A DNA stretch of 64,000 nucleotides from the NCBI RefSeq assembly GCF_021018805.1, contig NC_086257.1, positions 19,443,193-19,507,192 of the forward strand. The letters run 5' to 3'. Position 1 is the first letter of the stretch. The number at the start of each line of letters is the position of its first letter. Both the position numbers and the translations under genes were made by a program. Under the pieces are notes generated by a model. That model worked only from the letters and a program-made list of their open reading frames with translations, made no database searches and had not been told where the DNA came from. Source of the DNA: Prinia subflava (lineage: Eukaryota; Chordata; Aves; Passeriformes; Cisticolidae). Positions 12,468 to 21,878 of the stretch are shown piece after piece.

Positions 12468-13399
12468 AAATTATTTTTTGAGGGAGTCAGGAATGAGTAA
12501 ACAAAACAATGAGTGCCTCTGGCCTCCAGCATCCATGCACTGGCACTATCACATCTCCCTGGGAGCAAAGCCTGGGCTTCCTTTTGTAGTCACTCCTGCC
12601 TTACCATGATGCCCTTCTACCCTGTGGCTTGTTTATCTCAGTATAAAACAGCTTGATTGTGACACACGGCTTTGCCTGGTGGACCTGGCACCAGCATTTT
12701 TTGGTTAAAGCCATAGCCAGACCCCAGAAAGATGAGGATTTATTTTTCCATTTTCCTTGTAGCATCCACTTTGGAAGAAATTAATTTCTCCTCCTCCTTG
12801 TTTGGCCATGCAGTCTTAGAAGATCTCCCTGCATCGCTTGAAAACCAGCATAGATGGTTGGCCTATTGTGAGAAACCACAGGGAGTTTTTAAGCTGTACA
12901 GTAACCAGCTTCAGCTTCAGTGGGATGAAAATAGACAATAGCGGGAGGAAGGGAGTTCTGCAGAACTCCAGCTCACTGGTTCCAATTAGGAAGCGACATC
13001 GGATCATTCCAACACTGTAGTGCATCTTCACGAGCAGCACAATTTGTTAAGGACCTCGCTCAGGCTCTGTTTCCAAGAAATTTCCCTGCTCAGCAAAGCA
13101 GTTCAGCGTGTGCCCCAGTCCTGCTGAAATCAGCGAGGTCCACACAGATGCCCCAAGGGGCTCCCAAACTTTCCAGCCTTTCCTGAGCTGGCAGGTCCCA
13201 GCCTGCGGGATGGGCAAGGCAGAGCAGTGCCCTGGTTGCCAGTGAATGGTCTCGGTGCTGCCTGGCACCACCTGCACAGCCTCCAGACCCTGCTGGAGAG
13301 CTCTTGTCTCCTCATACTTTGACCCCAGCTCAGCATAAGCACAGGCCACTGCTGCTTTCAGCACCTTGCTACCCAAACTGCAACACAGCCTGCCTGACT
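12468..13399. other. Unique non-coding sequence
   Basis: I see no gene, repeat or RNA here. Two overlapping minus-strand frames (13047-13376 and 13130-13342) are short and lack any recognisable domain. Confidence 0.5.
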
Positions 13400-13830
13400 T
13401 GCAATGAACCAGCCAGTGATGAATTTACTATTTACTGTAAATCTCCTAACCACTTCCTGCCTAATTTTACAGGTTTTAGGGAAGGATTATTCACGCTTCT
13501 GGCCAAGTACTATTCCACGTCAGTGCGGGTGGAAGGATCTGTCCCTCATTTATTGTACTTCCTAGTTTATTGCCTTTGTTTTTCTTTTCACAGATTAATT
13601 ACAAACATCTCACTCTGTGAACTCCCACTGTATGGTGGCTGTGTGATCTCAGCGCCATGAATTATAGATGCCTGACATATCACACCAAGCTATTATGATT
13701 TTTTTTTTCCACAAGCAAGCTATGAATAATGAAGAAGATCTATTAAATTTATAATATTCTCTATCTTTGGTATAAGAACGGGAAGGCAAAGCCCGATGAT
13801 GCCTTTTATCGCCCTCCCCTCCATCTCTGG
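13400..13830. promoter_or_regulatory. Candidate regulatory block with RUNX-ETS composite
   Basis: This repeat-free AT-rich block lies 0.6 kb upstream of the first CpG island region. TAACCACTTCCTG at 13447-13459 joins a RUNX core (AACCAC) to an ETS core (TTCCT) in the arrangement known from haematopoietic enhancers. AGATTAATTACAAA near 13592 is a homeodomain-type core. The motifs are seen; function is inferred. Confidence 0.3.
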
Positions 13831-14214
13831 GCTCGGGCAGCTCCAACAATGTGAGTCTCAATATGGCCTCTGTGTATTTAGGAAAAATTATTGATGATGT
13901 TGAGATTTCAGCCTTGGGGTCCCTCCGTCAGTTGCACGAGGGTATCTCACGTCTTTATTCTCATGGCTGGGGATTGTGGCTGGCCCAGGCCCGCTGTACA
14001 AGGGGCTATGGCTGACACGGCCCCACCACCCGCTCCTGTGTCAGTGGCCTCCTGCCTCCTTTTCTGGCGCATTCTGCGGGAAGGATGGAGGTAGAGGAGG
14101 TGTTTAAATGGAGGGGTGGAGGGAGGTTGTGACAGACGGCTGAGCGGGAGCCACAAGAGAGGAGGGTATGGACCCCCATGGATGAGAACGGTGACCCTCA
14201 GCCGCCCCCTCTCA

Positions 14215-14424
14215 GGGGTTTCCCCTCAGCGGCCCCTCCTCAACGCTTTCCCCGGGGGTCTCCCCTCAGCGGCCTTTCCCTGGGGGTCTCCCCTCAGCCA
14301 TTTCTCCTCAGGGGTCTCCCCCGGGCACCGCCTTTGCCGCCATTTCCCCTCAGGCCCCTGCCCCCACACGGGGGTCTCCCCTCAGCCCTTTCCCGCGGGG
14401 TCTCCCCCGGACCCCCCCAGGGGC
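14215..14424. repeat. Degenerate ~28-bp minisatellite on the island flank
   Basis: The core GGGGTCTCCCC (first copy GGGGTTTCCCC) starts at 14215, 14255, 14283, 14311, 14371 and 14397. Spacings are 40, 28, 28, 60 and 26 bases, so the period is close to 28 with one unit missing its core. Most cores continue into CTCAGC or CCGG. The array runs directly into the CpG island core. Confidence 0.8.
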
Positions 14425-14483
14425 GCGGCCCCGCCCCCTCCCCCCGCGCGCGGCAGCCCCGCGCGGTGCCCGCGCGCCGCCGG

Positions 14484-14491
14484 TGACGTCA
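14484..14491. promoter_or_regulatory. Full palindromic CRE (CREB/ATF site)
   Basis: TGACGTCA is the perfect CREB/ATF palindrome, here within GGTGACGTCACAGCGCG inside the CpG island. Full CREs in CpG islands lie mostly within about 200 bases of a start site, so transcription may begin at about 14500-14700. Confidence 0.75.
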
Positions 14492-14529
14492 CAGCGCGTT
14501 CTTGCCCGTGCCCGTGAATGACTGAGCGC

Positions 14530-14555
14530 CGGGGGGGGAGGGGAGGGGGGCGGGG
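14530..14555 (+). other. G-quadruplex-prone tract
   Basis: Four G-runs of four to eight bases are separated by single A or C bases. This is a textbook potential intramolecular quadruplex on the plus strand, 40 bases past the CRE. Confidence 0.7.
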
Positions 14556-14662
14556 AGGCCGCGCGCGGCGCCCGGCCAGGCGGAAATGGGCGCGCGGGCC
14601 GCGGCGGCGGGCGGGGGAGGGGCGGGAGGCAGGTGGGGCCGCGCCCGCCCGGCGGCGCCGCG

Positions 14663-14672
14663 AAATGGCGGC
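14663..14672 (+). promoter_or_regulatory. YY1-type motif
   Basis: AAATGGCGGC is the canonical YY1 element of CpG-island promoters, where it often lies just downstream of the start and can include the first ATG. The frame opened by this ATG is GC-rich low-complexity sequence, so I do not call it coding. Confidence 0.55.
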
Positions 14673-14814
14673 GGGAGGGTCCCGGGGCCGCGGGTTCGGG
14701 GCCCGCGCGGGCCCGGCGGGGGACGGGAGCTGGGCCGGCACCTGCCCTCGGGCACGGGGGCTCCTGAGCAGGACACTAGTGCCTGCAGGCGCTGGGGCAT
14801 GGGGAGATCCCTTC

Positions 14815-15036
14815 CATATCCTCATCCCGTGCCCATCCACGCCCTTGTCCCCGTGCCCATCCCCGCCTCTTTACCCATTCCCATCCGCATCCCAGTTCTT
14901 GTCCTCGTCCCTGTCCCCATCCCCACTCCTATCCCTGCTCCTCAGTGCCTGCTGTGGGTGACAACGCGGGACCCGTGGCTGGTGTCACGCACTCTCAGCA
15001 GCCACAGGTGTCCCCACAGGTGTCCCCACAGGGGTG
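14815..15036. repeat. Degenerate CCCAT/CCCCATC repeat and 12-bp triplicate
   Basis: From about 14815 to 14945 the DNA is built from variants of CCCATCC, CCCGTCC and TGTCCC, a pyrimidine-rich degenerate short tandem array. At 15003-15036 the 12-base unit CACAGGTGTCCC occurs three times, the last copy altered to CACAGGGGTGGC. Both are low-complexity sequence beside CpG island 1. Confidence 0.65.
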
Positions 15037-16040
15037 GCCCAGCCCCGGCGCTGTGGCCAGGCTCTTTCAGGATGGGCTCCCCACAGCTTCCAGTGCCGGC
15101 TCCCTGCCTTGGCCATCGGTGTTTGCCCGCTTGCAGCCACAGCCTGTGTCTGTCACCGTGGCAGGGTCAGTCCTGCCCTGCTCCATCCTGGGCACAGTGA
15201 CAAGGGCATTGTCCTTCGCTCATCCCACGTTTCCCTCACGCTCACCTGCCACATCCCTGCACACGGACCGGCCTTGTTCCCGCTCCCCTCGCCCGTGGCC
15301 CTGAGCCGGCACCATCTCTCATTCGGGATCAAACGGAGCCCACCACCTGCTTTTTCAGTGTTCAAACAAGCCACTTTAAGCTTTCTCATGTGTTTCCAAC
15401 TTGGCCGTGCCACGAGGATTATGATTTATGGCCACGTAAGGCAGCTGGGGTGCTGCGTGTCCTGGCTCCGTCAGGCATGGCTGGATCTCGGTGTCTGGAG
15501 CTGAGGCTTCTTCCCAAACCCAAACCCATGGGATATGAATGCCTTGGGCCATTCAGATCTCCCAGAGCTTCCCCACAGAGAGCAGGGTTGGATGCAGGGA
15601 GCTGCCCTTGTTGTGGTGGGAATCACCTGCCCCATTGGTGCACTGCAAAATGAGGGAGAAGATGATGGCATTAATTTTGTTTATGGGGTCAAGTATCTGC
15701 TAATAGCAGAGAGGTTTAATCTCTAGGATACAGAAACACTGCAGAAGTAAATGCCTCGGTGTGTTTCACACAGGGTGATTAAAGCCCAGACTCTCATTTG
15801 CCACCTTAAAGCTGGATAAAGCACAGGGAAAAAAGTCTGCAGCATAGCTGAATCCTCTTGTTTATGCCCAACAGGAAGGTAAGGGCTTTACTGGAGCATC
15901 CCGTGTGTGATACCTCTGGGAGCTACTGGAGCCAAACAAGACGGACACAACAAATGCCTTCTGGATATAATCGTTCCCAGGCACAGCAGAAGGGAAGGAA
16001 GACTTTTATAAACAATTATCCATGCAAGCTGCAAGAGTAG
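15037..16040. other. Unique non-coding sequence
   Basis: GC falls gradually away from the island. I see no exon with paired splice sites and no repeat. Open frames of up to 156 codons extend from the GC-rich side and show no known domain. Confidence 0.5.
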
Positions 16041-16400
16041 CATTTGCAGTAGCTCTCCAGGGCCATGATAATACTCCCTGAGACATGCTGAGATGGATAG
16101 GATTTATAAACCGTGGATGGGTATTTCCTACATTGCATCTCTCCCGGCGGTATTATCCCATGAAGCTCTCTGCAGAAGACATATATGTTCATGAAAACAT
16201 TTTATAGCCCTGTTGTGCTGGGATTAATATCAGATAAGAAAGTCCAGACCACGTGTACTTTGTTCTTCCCAGCACATTTCCGAGTCTGCAAATACAAGAG
16301 TCCAAAGGAGCAGATGATTATTAACTAATATTCTTGCAACTTGGTGCAATTTTGGCATTTCATACACAGTTTTCATAACAATTTACAGGCGATGTATTTC
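16041..16400. promoter_or_regulatory. Candidate non-coding regulatory block
   Basis: The block contains CAGATAAG (GATA type, about 16231), CCACGTGT (E-box, about 16250) and several ATTA cores around 16315-16335. It has no repeat and no coding potential. The call rests on motif density alone. Confidence 0.25.
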
Positions 16401-16998
16401 TTCAGAAGCAGACATGTGTGTGTCCAGAGACAGTGTCTCAGTCTAAAGATGTTCAGATAGAAATGATATTTCTTGGTATACAAAAGCTGTTAGTCAGTGT
16501 TGGGAAGTCACTGGTTAAAGTCAGTGAGTGGTTTTGAGTCCTACAAAAAGCATTTTAGGTGCCCTGCCATGGGGGTGTAGCTAATAAAATGTCACACCTT
16601 GTCACAGTGGTGACATTGTGTAAAGCCCTTTGGACACTCCTCTCCTCACCCCTGGAATCTCCCTGAAATATTAATTTTTAATTTCCTCATTTTTCAGGTC
16701 TGACCTTCAGAAGCTACCCAGCACAACACAGCGTAGGGAACTTGCTGGACAACTCAGCCTTGTAACTGGAGGGAATTGAAGGAGATGTGACATTCAGGTC
16801 AGGTTAGAAACCCATCTGCCCTCGTGGGCCCAGGCTGTGGGGAGAGAGGTGGCAACACGAGATACCAGCCCCAGCTGCAACTGCTGGCACCAAGAGAGTC
16901 CACCTCATTTTTGAGGCAATCACTCTATCATAATAACCTATTTTGTGGAAAATGCCAGGATTTATTTCATGAATAACATGTATGAACCACCCAAAATA

Positions 16999-17064
16999 GG
17001 GGGATTGGAACTAGATGATCTTTAAAGTAAGTCCCTTCCAACCCAAACCTTTCTAAGACTGTGG
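16999..17064 (+). mobile_element. CR1 LINE 3' tail fragment
   Basis: The sequence reads GGATTGGAACTAGATGATC, then a CTTTAAAG-type block, then GTCCCTTCCAACCCAAACC and a decayed ATTCTATGA-like end. This is the conserved 3' end of avian chicken repeat 1 retrotransposons in sense orientation. Only about 65 bases are recognisable, so it is a severely 5'-truncated, old, non-functional insertion. Confidence 0.85.
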
Positions 17065-17739
17065 AGTCAGAAGTTTCCTTAACAGAAAAACACAGAGTCA
17101 TCTTTCTAAAGCTCATATGGACCCAGCTGGACTTACACCACTGTGAGAATGAGCAGGGCCATCTGGGCCATCTCCAGAAATCCAATTTTCTTTCTGAGAG
17201 AAAGAGAATGAGAGATTGTTGCTGCCTGGCTATATTATCCACACACAGAACATCATGTGGAGTGAGCTGCGGGATGGGTTTAGCACAGGGTACCCTTCTC
17301 CCTTCAACGTGGCCATGAAATCTCACACACCTTGATCATTCCCCACCTGCTCCACCACTGTGTGCCCAGGATATTCCATGGTCACCGCTGTGCTCACAGG
17401 CTTTCTGTCTGCCCATGGGAACCTGTGGTACCCCCAGGGTAGCCCAGGAATCCCAGGATGCAGGAGCTGCTCCTGTGCTGCCTGCAGCCCCCACCTCAGC
17501 AGGAGATGGGCATGCAGGGACACTCATGCAAGGAGAACAGAACATGTTGTGCTGAACAAGTTTTGTTTTACATTAGGCTTATAATTTTAGGGCTAATGTT
17601 TGGTTTGGAAGCTCAAAGCCATGCCTGAGCCCACAGCTGCCAGCTCTAGAGCAGGCAGCAGTGTAATAGCCATTTAACTCCCCTGCACTGTAATCTGATG
17701 GTGGGATGAGCTCCCAGGCTGCTTTTAGGCCTGACTGGG
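17065..17739. other. Unique non-coding sequence
   Basis: I see no gene or repeat. Short frames occur on both strands with no recognisable product. Confidence 0.5.
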
Positions 17740-18000
17740 GAACGAAATCAATCACAGAACACCCGTTACAAGGAAAGCGCTGTTGGTGTCAATTACCTAA
17801 ACTCTGCGAACGTAACTCTTCTAATTTCCTGTTAAATCAGTAATGTTACCAATCTCAGTCTATTATTTTAATTAGGACTGTGACTGCAGTTGCTAGGAGC
17901 CGAGCGAGCGCAGACAAATGCGAATGTGTAATTAGTCCCACAAACGAGTGGCAAGTTGAATGTGTCAACATCCTGGATAGTTACAACACGGGGTGCAGCG
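17740..18000. promoter_or_regulatory. Candidate regulatory block with RFX-like half site
   Basis: This AT-rich, repeat-free block contains GTTGCTAGG (about 17890), which matches half of the RFX X-box. It also has several TAATTA or AATTAG cores (about 17870 and 17930). Function is inferred only. Confidence 0.25.
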
Positions 18001-18526
18001 GGAGGCCAGGCCATTTGGGCCAGATCCTGATCTCACTGCCCGCAGCGCCAGCCCAGCAGACTCCGCAGAGGTCAGCAACACCCCGGACATGAGCTAGGCT
18101 CAGGGAATCCACACCTGGCCCCTGGTCATTGCAGCTTCTTGGAGCTTCACCCTGGGTTATTTTTAAAATGTCTGATGTCCCACCTTGTTTGATTTTTTTT
18201 TCCTTGCTGTAACGCCTCCTCAGAGCCAATTATCGTGCAGTGAACACTGCAGTCAGGTTAGCTGAACGTGGGTGTTCCCAGCGCCAGCCGGCATCGGATT
18301 CCAGCCCTCCCAGGGGACCGGAGCTCCTAGGGTGGGTATGGAAGTGCTTGGCTCCCTCCTCTCCCTTCCTAGCTGTGAAAGAAACCTCTCAGCTTCTGTC
18401 ACATCTGACTGCCTCATGCATGCCCAAAACAGCCGCGCTTTGACAAGGGAGACAGGCGTTCCGACAGCAGAGCAGCGCTAGCTACCAGCCTCACCAGGAA
18501 ACACACGCTGAGCACAGAACCCCTGG

Positions 18527-18536
18527 CTAAATATAG
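18527..18536. promoter_or_regulatory. Perfect MEF2-type motif
   Basis: CTAAATATAG matches the MEF2 consensus CTA(A/T)4TAG exactly. It lies in repeat-free sequence with other motif-like cores. MEF2 sites mark muscle and neuronal enhancers, but a single 10-base match also arises by chance. Confidence 0.35.
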
Positions 18537-21500
18537 AGCCCAGCTGGGAGAGAAAACAATGTGGCATTGCAGCTCCATCAAAATTAAGAAGGAAAATCTG
18601 AAGGCGCTGCTCGCTGACGACCCCCGGCTGCTCCCAGCGAGCGCCGTGTGCCCAGAGGTCCAGCCTGCCGCCAGTATCCAGCATGGAATGGCACAGGAGG
18701 GAGAGCCCTGCTTTTATTAGCACTTGGCCATCAGTCAGCAGTCCACACTCCACAAATAAATGAACGGGCTGGGTGCATGTCATCCCAGTTCACGTGTGAC
18801 GGAAATAACGCTGGACTGGAACCAGAGTTAACACAGCTGAGATTTGGGATGTGGCTGATTTGGAGAGAGGGCAGATGGCAGGGCCTCGTTGGGCTATACC
18901 TGCTCTTGGAGGCAGGCCTGATTTACAGCTCCATCCATCTTCTACACTCTAATTTCCTTGCTTGTGAGTAGGTCACTCTCCTGCTTCACATGGTACTTCT
19001 TTTGGAACAAATAGACTAGGAAAAAGTCAAGGGTCTGGTGTATATTAGATGGACTGATTTGGTCACCTTTCCAAGACAAAACCAGTACAGAAATAGTATA
19101 AAAAAGGCGAGAGGACCCTGAGGGTGGTGTGTGAAGGTTATTCCCAGGGGACCTGAGGACCAGGCAGTAACTCTGTGCCAACATGAGCACTGCAATGCCT
19201 TTGGTCCTGGTAGATCATCTGGGTCTGGCTGTGGCTTCATGCTCTCACTCATGGCTTGTGTTGGACTGGATTTTTCCTCCTGTCTCGTGACATTCAAACA
19301 CAAGTCAGGCCCTGTTACTTGATGCATTAAGCTTTGATCCCAGTTCCCCAGTGATGGAGCCTCTGCCACCACCTTGCAAGAGGTGCTGTGACCTTGCAGA
19401 AGGTGCCTGACCTGCCCTTGTTTTCTTCCCAGTCACTTTCCTTTAGTCCTCCAGGAAACAGCTTTAACCAAAGCCACACTGAGTGTGTGTTTTATAACAA
19501 CCATCCACTGTTACTGTCCTTGGTGGGTTTTCAGGCCCTGTCCCAACATGTGTCCTTGCAGCAGAAAAGCCAGTATCCCTCCTGGGACAGAGCTGGGGCT
19601 CACCAGTCCTGATGGCTGGGTGCCTACTCCATCCCCGGGAGAGCCCCGGGCAGGGTGGCTGTCACCTCTGAGTTGTTGCAGGTCAATACACTCATCTGAA
19701 GAGCCCAGGGGCTGACAGAGCTCCCCGCTGCCTCCACACCCCTTGAGATGCCAGTTTGGTGCAGGAAATGTGGAGACTTGCCATCCTCACACCCTCGTGT
19801 CCTGAAGGCACAGGAGCCACAGCACCCCTCATGCTCTGTTGATCCTTTCTCCAGCTTCCTGCAGGAAGGGAGGTGTAAAGCACCTGTACCATTGCAGGTT
19901 CCTCATCCCACCATGTGGCCCTCAGAGGTGAACCCCTTGGTAAAGTCTGTGTGATGTCACAGATGTGCACAGATACCCTTAGCTGTAGGATTGTGCAACT
20001 GGCTGGTAATGTGCATGTTAATAAGGCTATTAAGGTTTACAAATATTCTGCTCTTCCTTACAGTTTATAATTTAATTAATTGCCAGTTAATTGTCTTATT
20101 TTCCCCCTGTGATTGATGTCAGTGAGTGGGATTAGGCAGCATCAGATGACAGAGGAAGGAGGAATGAATGCAGCATCCTGTGATGGTATGAGAGGAAATG
20201 TTTTTATGGACAAATCCTTTCTGACATGGATGAATACCTCAATGAGATATCACAGAGTATCAGCTCAATACATATTGTAATAGGATCATTAGTGGAGGTA
20301 CCAGCTGTGTGAGGTTTGTATTCACAAGCCACAAGTAAGTAACAGGGAAATATTGGCTCCTTGGAAATGTTTGCCAAGCATAAATCTTTCCTGTTTTTAC
20401 TGAGCTGGTGCTCAGTTTACATAAACTGGGAAATAATTCTCTAAGGCTTGTGGGACTGCTCCAGCTACCCCTGAAGTCGGTCATGGCAGGGCAGCTTTAG
20501 TGAAGGAAGGGAATCTAAAGGCAGCCCTGCAGGGCAATATTTTTCCATGGGGAAAAATTAAAGAGCATGGTTTGAGGAGGGTCTCCCACCAGGGTGTGCA
20601 AGCCAGGCTGTGGCTCTGTCCCTAAAACAAAAGGCATCTTCCAAGTGGGGAAGGGGGGATGGCTGAGCAGACGCTGCATCTTCTCTCCCAGGATTTTGAG
20701 TCTCTCACCAGGCTTGTTCACACCCTGCCCACCCCCGAATGCCTGCTTGATGGACAGGTCTGTGCATCACAGACGTGCTGGGAATATCATTCCTTCAACA
20801 TCCTGTTGTGCCTGCAGACACGGGCCATGTGCAGCCACAGGGGCCAAGTGGGTGACTGAGCTCGGGTTGATTCTTGACCTGGAGATGGTACAGAAGGAAC
20901 TTCAGGGCTTTTGCCTTCCCCGAGTCTTTCTGGGTGACCAAAGACAGCCAGCTCTGTGGGGGAATGGCATTCCTTTAGCTCCCAAAGCCTGCAGTGGTGC
21001 CAAGCGAGGGGATCTGGGGTAAACAAAAACTCAGGTGACTTTTGACCAGACTTTGATCGCATTTCAGCAGAATAAACCTGGAGAGATTCCAATGGCTTTG
21101 GTGTGAGTGGGATCAGACTGTATAACTGGGCTGCACAGCAGAAAGCCTGAATTTTCCTGCTGGGGTGGGTGTGCAGTGTGGTTGAACCCCTGCTTAAATC
21201 GGCACAAACTGAAGAGGTCATTTTTGAGGCTGCAGTTGGAACACGGAGCTGGCCAAACCACATCTGTCTCCTTTAATTCATTCCTTCCATTTTGGGGACT
21301 TAGCCTTTAGGAACAGCTATTGGTGATTACATAAAAGAGATTAGCCAACAGTTCTGCATAAATCAAGGCCAGTGCAAGATGTGTCCTAAGTGCATTGCGA
21401 AACCTGGGGCTGGTGGAGGACAAGTTCCTCCTCCTGGGGAGTGAGGCTCCCCAGCACGGGGTCAAGGACAAAACCTTCCTGCTTCTCAAAACGGCCCTTC

Positions 21501-21790
21501 AGACAAAAACCTCTTCAAGCAGAGATATGCATGGTGGGGCATGGTCTGCCCCGGGGCTGTCTGGTGTGGATTTTTTCACCAAAGGAGATTTTCTATCCAA
21601 GATACACAATGGAAATAATGAAAGAAAGGAAAGGGCTGGAGAACCTTATTGTAAACCAGATCGTTGTGTGTGAATGCAAATAAATCTTGCTGCTGAAGGA
21701 AAAGCCAAACCAGAATGTGTTACATTTTCTCTTTTAGCACAGTTGCTAAGAAAATATCTTGATTTGAACACTGTTGGATGACTCAACAAA
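18537..21790. other. Unique non-coding sequence
   Basis: No exon, RNA gene or interspersed repeat is recognisable. Around 20030-20120 there is an AT-rich patch with AATTAATTGCC and related cores that could be regulatory. Open frames (up to 158 codons on the minus strand at 20787-21263) have no known domain. Confidence 0.5.
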
Positions 21791-21878
21791 TCTTTTTTTT
21801 TTCCTGTTGGTGGTTTTTTTTTGGGTTGGTTTTTTTTTTCATTTTGAGGCAATTTAATCATTTTCCCCCTTTTTTTTG
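21791..21878. repeat. T-rich low-complexity tract
   Basis: Runs of eight or more T are separated by short G- or C-containing spacers. It would be A-rich on the minus strand, but no element body is attached to it. Confidence 0.8.

Larger units (their letters stand above)
14180..14800. promoter_or_regulatory. CpG island 1 (promoter-like)
   Basis: The DNA is very GC-rich with abundant CpG, in sharp contrast to both flanks. It contains a full CRE, a YY1-type motif, GC boxes and a long G-tract. This is the architecture of a TATA-less housekeeping-type promoter. No first exon can be assigned with confidence: a donor-like CAG|GTGGGG occurs at 14632/14633 on the plus strand, but no acceptor or coding sequence confirms it. 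Open frames here on both strands are Pro/Arg/Ala/Gly-rich products of base composition. The transcript and its direction remain unknown. Confidence 0.75.

Noticed and set aside
14382..15200. Long GC-rich frames on both strands across CpG island 1
   Set aside because: Frames stay open on both strands at once because stop codons are rare in GC-rich DNA. Products are Arg/Pro/Gly/Ala-rich with no domain.
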